NCBI GenBank assembly: GCA_016708955.1
Contig: JADJES010000013.1
Location: forward strand, 1 to 49,811
Direction of reading: 5' to 3'
From: Nitrosomonas sp.
GTDB taxonomy: Bacteria; Pseudomonadota; Gammaproteobacteria; Burkholderiales; Nitrosomonadaceae
DNA: 49,811 nucleotides
Positions within the stretch are counted from its first letter, which is position 1. Every line of letters starts with the position of its first letter. A program made the translations under genes and the position numbers. Positions 1 through 9,064 of the stretch are shown piece by piece. The notes beneath the pieces were generated by a model. The model made no database searches and was not told the DNA's origin. It saw only the letters and a list, made by a program, of their open reading frames with translations.

Positions 1-693
1 AGACAAGCACCGAATTGGGAATCATTGGTGCTAGTGTCTAACCAGCATGTTTTACTCGCTAATGATGCAATCCGCGACGAAGTTATTTTTCAACCCGATT
101 ATGAAATGCAGGGTGAACAAATAATTTTTGACGCCCTCCGCTTGAATGCTATTGCCAAAATTGATAATGAAGGACTTTGCGGACATTTCTCCTATGCCTA
201 TCCTGGCGAATCCGAGAAACCCTATTATATTGATTGCGCAACGGCCAGTTTATTATTAAAGCAGATTAAAAATCCGCATCGAGTCAAATCAAAAACTCAG
301 TACTTCACAACAGTGGCCAGGGTGCATCCACTTGACACGCTAAACGGGCGAGAACTTAAGGTGCGCTTGTTAGGACGTAGCAACTCAGTTTGGGGGAAAG
401 TAATTGACAGTGCGGCTACAGTTGAGACTGTCAGTGGCGAACTGTGCCGCAACACGCTGGTTATCCGCGCGTTACCCGATAACGATGGCGTCATGCAGCC
501 ACTTTCCCGCAAAGGTGATTCCGGTGCTTTGCTCATCGACCAATATCAGCGCGCAGTGGGGTTACTATGGGGCAATCATATGCTCGATCCCTTTGTATCT
601 TATGCTTGCCCTATTCACCCGGTGCTCAGTTGTCTACAGATTATTCCCTGGTGCTTCGATTTTTGTGCGCCCCAATCTGCCCATAAGGATTAA
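1..693 (+). CDS. Trypsin-like serine peptidase, 5'-truncated by window edge
   Basis: The frame is open from base 1 (R-Q-A-P-N-W-E-S-L-V-L-V-S-N-Q-H), so the true start lies outside the window. The visible part contains the chymotrypsin-fold landmarks also seen in the next gene: a histidine in VLVSNQHVL, a probable aspartate in YYIDCATA and the nucleophile motif KGDSGALL. It is clearly a paralogue of the downstream protein but ends soon after the protease domain, lacking that protein's roughly 150-residue C-terminal extension. No signal peptide can be judged because the N-terminus is missing. It lies 65 bases upstream of the second peptidase and on the same strand, so it is probably the head, or part of the head, of the giant-protein operon. 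The substrate is unknown. An active protease is likely because all three landmark residues are present, but this is inferred. Confidence 0.8.
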   Translation, partial: RQAPNWESLVLVSNQHVLLANDAIRDEVIFQPDYEMQGEQIIFDALRLNAIAKIDNEGLCGHFSYAYPGESEKPYYIDCATASLLLKQIKNPHRVKSKTQYFTTVARVHPLDTLNGRELKVRLLGRSNSVWGKVIDSAATVETVSGELCRNTLVIRALPDNDGVMQPLSRKGDSGALLIDQYQRAVGLLWGNHMLDPFVSYACPIHPVLSCLQIIPWCFDFCAPQSAHKD

Positions 694-758
694 CACTATG
701 CCACAGGGAAAGCGCATTGTATTCACACACTGCTGGCAAGCTGGATGGAGGTAACATA

Positions 759-2312
759 ATGGATCAAAAGGAATTGGCCGCATTACACGCGGAAGCCGAA
801 GCCGAACTGAAAAAAATTCCGGGGGTTGTCGGTGTGGGCTATGGCTTGAAAGAAATCGGCGGCAAAACCACCGACCAGATCTCGTTTCGCGTGTACGTCA
901 AAGAAAAACGCAAACCGGAAGACTTGAATCCAGCCGATATTATTCCGAAAGAATACAAAGGCATTCCAACCGATGTTCTTGTAGCACCGGATATTACACC
1001 TGTACATTGCCAGGATATGGATCATCACTCACCACTGACTGGCGGCATTTCTATCTCAGGTTTTAGAACCGATTCAAATAACCTCTACGATAATGGAACT
1101 CTGGGGTTCTTCGCCACTTTGGACGGTGTCAGTGGGCCGGAAAATGTAGTATTAGTCTCGAATAATCATGTATTGACATTTGGTGGAGCGTCCGTAGGTG
1201 ATACCGTATATCAACCAAAATTTGTTGAAGCAAGTGGCCAGATATCTATAGTACTTGACCAAGAGCAGCGACACCCGATCGGAAAAATTAATAATGCCGG
1301 CAAAGATGGCATCCACTCATACTCTTACCCCAGTGAAGCAGCAGCAGACTTTTTTGTGGATGCTGCTACCGCAAAACTTGACATTTGTATCTCAAGTTGG
1401 TGCAACACCAATTGCGGGGTTTCGTATAAAAATGAAATCCGTGGCCTGAACATCGTCGGTAACAGTAAACTGGAAGACGTAACTCGTGTTGGGCAAAGTG
1501 ATCTGGGTGGTAACGATTATGTAGTTTATAAAGTTGGGCGAAGAACTAGCAAAACAAAAGGCAAAGTCATTGATATCGGGGATCCTCTCGGTATTGGCCG
1601 ACTCATCACAATTGAAGCAACGGAAGCCGACTGCGAAGGCATTCTTCGCTTTGTCGAAAAAGGTGATTCCGGTTCAGCATTGGTAAATGCGCAAAATAAA
1701 CTGGTTGGTTTAGTTTTTGCTAAATCCAACAGTAATCCGGCAATTGCCTATGCTTGTCATATTCATCCAGTCATCGATTTTCTCAGCATCACCCCCATCA
1801 CCACCGCCAACCCGCCAGTCGGTCCCGCGGGGCAGACGTTAAACGATGTTGAAGGTGTATTCACCGGCATCAACCATACGACCGAGGTACGCGAGCGCTT
1901 TTTAAACACGCGCAAAGGCGCTGAAATTTATCAACAGATTCTCGATCATCGTCAGGAGGTGATTGCTCTTGTTAATCACCGGCGCCCGGTCACCGTGGCC
2001 TGGCACCGTAGTCAAGGCCCTACGTTCTTGGCACACTTTATCAACAATGCGCGCGATCCTTTACATTTAATTCCCTTCGAAGTGGAAGGCATCACGCGCG
2101 ATCAGATGATCCGGCGCATGGCCGAGATACTGATACAGCATGGCAGTGAGGCGTTGCAACAAGTAATCTGGAGCTACTTTGATGAAGTGATGGGCTTCAT
2201 TAACAGTTTCGATAATCTACACGAGTTCGTGAAACAGTTTGAAGCTATGCCCGGTTCCGGCGAATTAAGCGGTCACTCCACACCCATTGAGGAAACTGCC
2301 AATGTCAAATGA
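759..2312 (+). CDS. Trypsin-like serine peptidase with C-terminal extension
   Basis: This 517-residue protein starts at ATG 759, chosen because GGAGG at 747-751 is correctly spaced; a longer open frame upstream has no ribosome site. The N-terminal 75 residues (IPGVVGVGYGLKE, then FRVYVKEK) form a small leader domain of the kind seen in Nal1-like bacterial proteases. The protease core follows, with probable triad His137 (VSNNHVL), Asp201 (FFVDAATA) and Ser304 (KGDSGSAL). Residues about 365-517 are a helical extension of unknown role, absent from the upstream paralogue. There is no signal peptide or membrane segment, so a cytoplasmic location or non-Sec export is expected. The stop overlaps the next gene's start by 11 bases, indicating translational coupling. 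A processing protease for the giant proteins encoded downstream is an attractive but unproven idea. Confidence 0.85.
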   Translation: MDQKELAALHAEAEAELKKIPGVVGVGYGLKEIGGKTTDQISFRVYVKEKRKPEDLNPADIIPKEYKGIPTDVLVAPDITPVHCQDMDHHSPLTGGISISGFRTDSNNLYDNGTLGFFATLDGVSGPENVVLVSNNHVLTFGGASVGDTVYQPKFVEASGQISIVLDQEQRHPIGKINNAGKDGIHSYSYPSEAAADFFVDAATAKLDICISSWCNTNCGVSYKNEIRGLNIVGNSKLEDVTRVGQSDLGGNDYVVYKVGRRTSKTKGKVIDIGDPLGIGRLITIEATEADCEGILRFVEKGDSGSALVNAQNKLVGLVFAKSNSNPAIAYACHIHPVIDFLSITPITTANPPVGPAGQTLNDVEGVFTGINHTTEVRERFLNTRKGAEIYQQILDHRQEVIALVNHRRPVTVAWHRSQGPTFLAHFINNARDPLHLIPFEVEGITRDQMIRRMAEILIQHGSEALQQVIWSYFDEVMGFINSFDNLHEFVKQFEAMPGSGELSGHSTPIEETANVK

Positions 2313-5300
2313 AGTGAACACACTACAGCGCGTTCTGCTGCAAATCTCCAATGTATTGGAGCCGTTGGAGCGCGAACTGAATAGCAACCGTGCCATCCAA
2401 ACATTCGCTGAATTGGGTATTATCCTCAATAGTGGGCAGGTTTCGTCACTGGCTTCACCGATGCAAGCTTTGGTTGCTAGCAGCAAAACCGTGTTGCAAA
2501 AAGCAGGCGACTTGGCGCAAGCGATCGAAGACGAAGACATCGGACAAATTGTTTCTGTCAGCGCCGAACTCATCAGCCAGATTATTACCGCGATTCAAAA
2601 AATCGATCAATTACAAACCGCAGTGCAGGGCATCGGCAGTATTCCGGGGAGTGTATCCAGTCATTTCGCCGAACGGTTGTTTAATTATTTGCTCGTTCGT
2701 ACATTAGATGCCGCCAATGGTGTCAACGAATTACTCGAGCTATTGGGAATTCTCGAACGCGAACGTAACAATGCGGGTTCAACGGATCCAAGCAATCCTG
2801 AATTCACAATCTCCACTTTTCATTTCAATATGCTGGGTAACTGGCTGCAATCACCCGTGTCGGCCTTTCAGACCCAATACAACTGGGGTACCAATAATCT
2901 TGACGCAGCCAGTTTATTAAAGCAGCTAGAGCGTTTGTTGTTAAATCTGAAAGCACCGGTTTTTTTTGATGATGCGGCGACTACACCAATCCTGGAGGCC
3001 GTCATTTTTCAATTACGGCCGCGCACTGACCTCAATCCTAACGGACTCAGCTTAGCGATTCGCCAGAATCTCAGTCCGGGTAAGATCGAGTTTGTCGCCG
3101 ATGATTTAAAAGTTGAGCTGGATTTGCAGGCCACTCTGCCGTTTGGCGCGGAATTAACCATCCAACCGCCAGCCAAATTTACATTTCAGACAACAAACCC
3201 TGCGGACACGATTACCGGCTCATTGGACATACGTGTCACTGCGGATCGCACACAAGCGGTGCAGCCGTATTTATTAATTGGAGAACCGGACGGCAGCCGG
3301 CTCGAAGTCGGTAAGTTTGGTGTTAGCTTTGGCGGACAAATTCAAGGCAGTGGCGGTCAATCTACAGCAGATTTCAGTGTTGGCGGCGAAATTGGCGCCG
3401 GGAAGCTATCCATATCTTTTGCCGATGGCGATGGTTTCCTCACTGATATTCTTGGCGGCATCCAGCTCAATTCCGATTTCGGCATGGCGTTTGGCTACAA
3501 CAGCAACGATGGCCTTTATTTTATCGGCAGCAGTGCCTTGGAAATTCAATTACCGCTGCATCTCGATCTTGGACCGGTGGAAGTCAGCGCGCTGACATTC
3601 ACCATCGGCATTGAAAATAACGCCTTCCCAACCGCTATCTCATCCGATATCAAAGCTTCTCTTGGTCCGCTGGCAGCCGTGATCGAAAATATTGGATTGG
3701 AAATTGATTTTGTGTTGACGGATGACCGCAGCGGCAATGCCGGTCCCATCGATATTAAATTGGGCTTTAAGCCGCCCAATGGGGTTGGGCTATCCCTGGA
3801 TGTTGGTATCGTGAAAGGCGGCGGCTATCTCTACTTTGATTTTGATAAAGAGGAATATGCCGGTGCCTTAGAGCTCGTATTCAGCGGTATCGTCACAGTT
3901 AAAGCAATTGGCCTGATCACCACACGCATGCCCGATGGTTCGGATGGTTTTTCATTACTGATCATCGTCAGCGCTGAGTTTGGCACACCCTTCCAGCTAG
4001 GTTTTGGATTTACTTTGAATGCCGTCGGGGGATTGCTGGGTTTAAATCGCACCATGGAACTAGAAATCATTGCTGCCGGTGTGCGCACGGGTTCGATCAA
4101 CAGCGTGATGTTCCCGGACAATATTATCGAGAACGCGCCACGCATCATCAGTGATTTACGTCAATTCTTCCCGCCAGCGCAGGATGTGTTCTTAATCGGG
4201 CCGATGGCTAAGTTGGGCTGGGGCACACCAACGCTGGTCAGTGCATCGCTGGGCATCATAGTCGAAATACCACCGGGCAACATTGCCATTCTCGGCGTTC
4301 TGAAAGTCGCGTTACCCGATGAAGACGCTGCCCTGATTATCATCCAAGTCAGTTTCATCGGCGCCTTAGAAGTGGATAAACAGCGACTGTGGTTTTATGC
4401 CAGTTTGTATGACTCCCGGGTGATTTTCATCACTCTGGATGGCGATATGGGTCTATTGATCGCTTGGGGTAATGAGGCAAATTTTGTGCTCAGTGTTGGC
4501 GGTTTCCATCCCTCCTTTAAACCGCCCCCACTGCCTTTTCCCAATCCTAATAGAATCGCAATCAGTATCCTGAATGAATCTTTTGCTCGAATCCGGGTGG
4601 AAGGCTATTTTGCGGTGACATCCAATACCGTACAGTTCGGTGCTAATGTTGAGGTTTATTTTGGCCTAAGTGCATTTAATATTTCCGGCCATGTCGGGTT
4701 TGATGCGTTGTTTCAGTTTTCCCCCTTTTACTTCATCATCACCATTTCTGCATCCTTCGACGTTAAGGTGTTTGGTATAGGACTGTTCAGCGTGCGCATG
4801 CGCGGTGAATTGGAAGGCACGTCGCCGTGGCATATCGAAGGCGAAGGATCCATCTCGGTATTATTTTGGGATATTGATGTACCTTTCAGTCACACTTGGG
4901 GAGAAGACGAAAACACCACATTGCCGGCAATCGACATCATGCCGCTCATCACGGCTGAATTTGAAAAGCTGGATAACTGGACTGCCGAAGTGCCGGCATC
5001 CAACCAATTGCTGGTGTCATTGCGGAAAATCGAAAGCGGTGACGCGCTGATACTGCATCCGGTTGGCGTACTGCGTGTCAATCAACGAGCCATCCCGCTT
5101 GATCTGGATCTCGACAAACTCGGCAATCAGAAACCCAAAGACGCAAAACGATTGACCGTTGAAGTGATCGACACCAGCTTGGCCAAGGTCGCGGATACCA
5201 AAGAACAGTTTGCAACTGCGCAATATAAAAATCTGAGCGACGCCAACAAACTGAGTGCCCCTGCCTATGAAAAACAAAATGCCGGTATCGAACTGTCGGT

Positions 5301-5703
5301 CAGCAATCAACAGCTAAAATCACCCGCAGCTGTCAAACGCGTGGTGCGCTATGAGCAGAATATTATCGACAACAATTTCATTTCGTTGCTCGTCCGTTTT
5401 GTTGCCATCAGCGCTGAGTTCTTCAACCACTTCTTAGGCCGTAACGCCGCTTCCAAATCAGCACTTTCGGCAAATTATAAAACACAGAAAGCGCCTATCG
5501 ATCAGAAAATTGTCGTGAAAGAAGCCGGTTACGTGGTCGCTTCCACAATGAATAATAGTCCGCATAACGAACAGGCTTTCTTTGCATCCCATGCACAAGC
5601 GCAAGATTTCTTGCGAACACAAGTGAGCAAATCCCCTGAATTGCAAGACAGTCTTCATGTGATTCCCAGCGCCGAAGCTGTCTCACTGCGGGAGGCTGCA
5701 TAA
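2302..5703 (+). CDS. Giant DUF6603-like protein
   Basis: A 1133-residue protein of unknown function. ATG 2302 was preferred to an upstream TTG (2287) because a GAGG lies about 9 bases before it. Residues about 1-200 are helical. From about 230 to 860 the sequence is a long series of short amphipathic beta strands rich in Gly, Phe and Ile (for example LDVGIVKGGGYLYFD near 499 and FGFTLNAVGGLLGLNR near 568). I recognise this pattern as resembling DUF6603, by memory of the family and not by a search. The last 250 residues are more polar and end in a charged, helix-prone tail. No signal peptide is seen despite the beta-rich, barrel-like or solenoid-like core. The gene overlaps its neighbours at both ends (11 bases upstream, 1 base in TAATG downstream), so it is made together with the peptidase and the 1103-residue protein. 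Confidence 0.7.
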   Translation: MSNEVNTLQRVLLQISNVLEPLERELNSNRAIQTFAELGIILNSGQVSSLASPMQALVASSKTVLQKAGDLAQAIEDEDIGQIVSVSAELISQIITAIQKIDQLQTAVQGIGSIPGSVSSHFAERLFNYLLVRTLDAANGVNELLELLGILERERNNAGSTDPSNPEFTISTFHFNMLGNWLQSPVSAFQTQYNWGTNNLDAASLLKQLERLLLNLKAPVFFDDAATTPILEAVIFQLRPRTDLNPNGLSLAIRQNLSPGKIEFVADDLKVELDLQATLPFGAELTIQPPAKFTFQTTNPADTITGSLDIRVTADRTQAVQPYLLIGEPDGSRLEVGKFGVSFGGQIQGSGGQSTADFSVGGEIGAGKLSISFADGDGFLTDILGGIQLNSDFGMAFGYNSNDGLYFIGSSALEIQLPLHLDLGPVEVSALTFTIGIENNAFPTAISSDIKASLGPLAAVIENIGLEIDFVLTDDRSGNAGPIDIKLGFKPPNGVGLSLDVGIVKGGGYLYFDFDKEEYAGALELVFSGIVTVKAIGLITTRMPDGSDGFSLLIIVSAEFGTPFQLGFGFTLNAVGGLLGLNRTMELEIIAAGVRTGSINSVMFPDNIIENAPRIISDLRQFFPPAQDVFLIGPMAKLGWGTPTLVSASLGIIVEIPPGNIAILGVLKVALPDEDAALIIIQVSFIGALEVDKQRLWFYASLYDSRVIFITLDGDMGLLIAWGNEANFVLSVGGFHPSFKPPPLPFPNPNRIAISILNESFARIRVEGYFAVTSNTVQFGANVEVYFGLSAFNISGHVGFDALFQFSPFYFIITISASFDVKVFGIGLFSVRMRGELEGTSPWHIEGEGSISVLFWDIDVPFSHTWGEDENTTLPAIDIMPLITAEFEKLDNWTAEVPASNQLLVSLRKIESGDALILHPVGVLRVNQRAIPLDLDLDKLGNQKPKDAKRLTVEVIDTSLAKVADTKEQFATAQYKNLSDANKLSAPAYEKQNAGIELSVSNQQLKSPAAVKRVVRYEQNIIDNNFISLLVRFVAISAEFFNHFLGRNAASKSALSANYKTQKAPIDQKIVVKEAGYVVASTMNNSPHNEQAFFASHAQAQDFLRTQVSKSPELQDSLHVIPSAEAVSLREAA

Positions 5704-8700
5704 TGGCTATCGGTACTTACACTTTTTTACCGTGGTTACGGCAAGGCATCGCCAATAATATCCAAACAGCGGATATGGATGCTTCGGTCAAGACGCGTGC
5801 CAGCGTTGCGGTAAGTCTGAATATCAAAGGCAGCGGCGGAGAAGGCGGTGATATCACCGCCCCGGTAGTAAAAAATGTCGCGCTTTATGGGCCTGGCGAT
5901 ATTATCGGCATTGAATCCAGAGCGATTATCAAGACCGAGCCACTGAACTGGATTACCAATTTCGAGCCGAACTATCTCTGCCATATCGAATTTTATGATG
6001 AAGATTTTCCTTGGCGTTATACGCCCGCTACACCGTCGGGATCGCGATTACGGCCGTGGGTTACACTGATCGTATTAACCGAGGCTGAATTTTCCGATGG
6101 CGGCAATATCTCAGGCAAGCCGCTGCCTTTTATTGAGATTAAACCCGACGCGCTGGAATCAGTATTCCCCAAAGCCGAAGAATTATGGGCTTGGGCGCAC
6201 GTGCATGTGAATAAAAACATTGCTGGCAATCAGGATGCGCCGCAAGCACCCAACATGGACAGCGTGTTGGCACAATTTCAGAACTTGCTCGCTCAGAATC
6301 CGGATGAAGCCTATTCGCGTATCGTCTGTCCCCGCAAACTGGCACCCAACGAGCGTTATCATGCCTTCCTGATTCCGGCCTTTGAAACCGGCCGTTTGGC
6401 AGGTTTGGGAATGAATCCCGATGACGCCCCGCATGCGACGTTCTCAGCTTGGGGCGAAGGCCGTCCGGCACCGACGCAATTTCCTATTTATTACCGCTGG
6501 TTCTTCCGCACCGGCTCGCAAGGCGATTTCGAATATCTGGTTCGACTGCTCGAACCGAAACCGGCGGATAGCCGCGTCGGCCGCCGTGATATGGATGTAC
6601 AAAATCCAGGTTCCAATATCAGCGGAATTCAGAATCCGGATCTCGAGGGTGTTTTGAAACTGAGTGGTGCCCTGCTCGCACCACTTAGCAATGAAGCCAA
6701 GCAAGAAATTGCCAAGTGGGAAAACTGGGACCAGCCATATCCACATATCTTCCAACAAGAACTGGCCGCATTCTTAAACCTTGCCGATGATTATGCGCGG
6801 CTATCCGCAGATGCAGCCAACCAAAATACTAATCTGCCTGCTGAAATGCAGACTGATCCCGATCCGCTTATCACACCACCGATTTATGGCCGCTGGCATG
6901 CGCTAAGAAATCGCGTGCTGAAAGAAGCGGATGGCAGCGATTCACCGAACAATGATAACTGGCTACACGAACTGAATCTCGATCCCCGCTGGCGCAGTGC
7001 TGCGGGTTTTGGCACCGATGTTATCATCGCCAATCAGGAAGAATATATGGATGCGGCCTGGGATCAAGTAGGTGATGTACTAGAGGCCAACCGGCAAATC
7101 CGCTTGGCCCAACTCGCCCAAATCACTGCCAATAGCTGGTATCAAAAGCAGGTTCTACCGCTGCAACAAATCAGTCATGACAAAATTCTATTTATGACTG
7201 CGCCGGTGCAAAAACGCGTCATCAGCCAAGGCATGACCGTCTTTCACCAGATTAAACAAAGTCCGGTAACGCCCGCACTCACGTCCGCTTCCTTGCGACG
7301 CATGCTGCGTCCAAACGGCCGTTTACAAAAGCTTTCTTCCTTTGATAAGCGCATCCACTCCAACAACTTAATTAGCCGGGTGAATGAAGGCATCGTTACT
7401 GCAGCACCACCCCATGTTGTTCCCGAGTCACTACCAACATTCGATAAACTGGCCGAGGATGCACAACCCGATGGTGTTCCGGATTGGCTTCTGAACTTAC
7501 TCAAGCAATATCCTTTTATCCTTAATCTATTGCTGTTTCTTATTCTGTTATTGGTTATTTTCCTACTTGTTACTGGAGCAAACCCAGGAATTGGAGTTGT
7601 TGCGATACTGGTCAGCGCGGGATTAATTTGGGCTTATCGCACCGCCCGGCGGTTAATTACACAAGCCAACCAAGCCGATTCGGTTGCCGAAACCAATCAA
7701 ATACCAGTTGCGGTTGACGCCATGCCGCCAAGCAATGACTTTGTTTTAACTCCAGAACTCAATCTATTGGCATTGGATCCGGCAAATCCGCCGCAACCCG
7801 CTACCGTGGGTACAATTGACAATATTCAATCCGGACGATTTAAAACAGCACTGAAAGACTCTTACACGGTTTTGCAGAATGGATTACAAGCCGGTGTCAC
7901 TCCCGTTTCGATACCGATTAACGTAGCCCTATTGGCAACAAACACGCTAGTAGCACTGAATCCTGCCACAACTATCCCGAAATGGACGTTGGGTAAAATA
8001 TTATTGCCGGCGCATATTCTCAAATTGATCGGAGAGAAATTTGTTGAAGCCATGGCCTATCCGGAGTTTGATATTCCAATGTACAAACCGCTCGTGGATA
8101 AATCTACCGAGCTTTTTGTCCCCAACTTAAATTTTATTGAACAGAATTCCATTACTTTATTAAAGACCAATCAGCCATTTATTGAATCGTACCTGGTGGG
8201 TCTCAACCATGAATTTTCACGGGAATTATTGTGGCGTGAATATCCGACGGATCAACGCGGCTCCTATTTCCGGCAATTCTGGGATGTCAGTAGCTTTCTG
8301 AGCCGCACTGAAGACAGTGAACAACGCAGGGAAGAACTGAAAGATATTCCTCCGATTCATCGCTGGTCAAAATTCTCCAAATTGGGCGAGCATGATCATC
8401 GTGAACAAGGTTTGGAGAATGAAGAAGAATTGGTACTGGTAATTCGCGGCGAACTGCTGAAAAAATACCCAAATGCGGTCATTTATGCACAAAAAGCCAA
8501 ATGGCAACCGATCAGTGATACCAATCCCGCACCCAACAAAAAAACAGAGCGTATTTTTGACGAGGGCGTCCCAATAAAAACCCCACTCTACGAGGCGCAA
8601 GTCAAACCGGATATTTACTTCTTTGGCTTTGATTTAACCGAAGAGGAAGCCCGGGGTAATGACAAAGTGGATGATGAACCGGGTTGGTTCTTTGTTATCA

Positions 8701-9014
8701 AGGAGCGCCCCGGAGAACCACGCTTTGGTTTGGATATAGACCGCGAAGACCCGATTCAAGTCTGGAACGATTTATCCTGGGCGGATGTTGTCCCTGGACT
8801 AACTGACGGTGACTTTATCGAAATTGCCAGCGCACCTAACCGCAGTTTACCAAATGCTGCACCAAGCGGTACTGCGCAGGAAAAGGCAGAACAGTGGCAA
8901 GAGGATCATTTATTGAACTGGACGGAAAATATCAATTCAGCGGAATTGGCTTATATTTTATTCCAGGCACCAGTGCTAGTTGGTGTGCATGCTTCAGAAA
9001 TGTTACCTGATTAA
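5703..9014 (+). CDS. Large operon protein with internal membrane hairpin (1103 aa)
   Basis: Start ATG 5703 shares a base with the previous stop (TAATG). I do not recognise a named domain. The protein is mostly soluble and aromatic-rich. At about residues 600-650 it carries two adjacent hydrophobic stretches (ILNLLLFLILLLVIFLLV and a second ending in LIWAYRTARR), which look like a transmembrane hairpin placing both large halves on the same side of a membrane. The N-terminal half begins FLPWLRQGIANNI and contains many short conserved-looking WRYTP and RPWVTLIVL type strings. The C-terminal half contains ELLWREYPTDQRGSYF near 841 and a run of acidic residues. The family is unknown to me; the string around 841 feels like a conserved motif of large bacterial proteins of unknown function. 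It could anchor the operon products to the inner membrane. Confidence 0.7.
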   Translation: MAIGTYTFLPWLRQGIANNIQTADMDASVKTRASVAVSLNIKGSGGEGGDITAPVVKNVALYGPGDIIGIESRAIIKTEPLNWITNFEPNYLCHIEFYDEDFPWRYTPATPSGSRLRPWVTLIVLTEAEFSDGGNISGKPLPFIEIKPDALESVFPKAEELWAWAHVHVNKNIAGNQDAPQAPNMDSVLAQFQNLLAQNPDEAYSRIVCPRKLAPNERYHAFLIPAFETGRLAGLGMNPDDAPHATFSAWGEGRPAPTQFPIYYRWFFRTGSQGDFEYLVRLLEPKPADSRVGRRDMDVQNPGSNISGIQNPDLEGVLKLSGALLAPLSNEAKQEIAKWENWDQPYPHIFQQELAAFLNLADDYARLSADAANQNTNLPAEMQTDPDPLITPPIYGRWHALRNRVLKEADGSDSPNNDNWLHELNLDPRWRSAAGFGTDVIIANQEEYMDAAWDQVGDVLEANRQIRLAQLAQITANSWYQKQVLPLQQISHDKILFMTAPVQKRVISQGMTVFHQIKQSPVTPALTSASLRRMLRPNGRLQKLSSFDKRIHSNNLISRVNEGIVTAAPPHVVPESLPTFDKLAEDAQPDGVPDWLLNLLKQYPFILNLLLFLILLLVIFLLVTGANPGIGVVAILVSAGLIWAYRTARRLITQANQADSVAETNQIPVAVDAMPPSNDFVLTPELNLLALDPANPPQPATVGTIDNIQSGRFKTALKDSYTVLQNGLQAGVTPVSIPINVALLATNTLVALNPATTIPKWTLGKILLPAHILKLIGEKFVEAMAYPEFDIPMYKPLVDKSTELFVPNLNFIEQNSITLLKTNQPFIESYLVGLNHEFSRELLWREYPTDQRGSYFRQFWDVSSFLSRTEDSEQRREELKDIPPIHRWSKFSKLGEHDHREQGLENEEELVLVIRGELLKKYPNAVIYAQKAKWQPISDTNPAPNKKTERIFDEGVPIKTPLYEAQVKPDIYFFGFDLTEEEARGNDKVDDEPGWFFVIKERPGEPRFGLDIDREDPIQVWNDLSWADVVPGLTDGDFIEIASAPNRSLPNAAPSGTAQEKAEQWQEDHLLNWTENINSAELAYILFQAPVLVGVHASEMLPD

Positions 9015-9064
9015 GCATTAATGCCTCAACAGCATTCTGAAATATCAACTGACAGACATGGCTT

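Noticed and set aside
717..758. Upstream start for the second peptidase
   Set aside because: ATG 759 has a well-placed GGAGG, and the extra residues (MYSHTAGK...) do not resemble the family.
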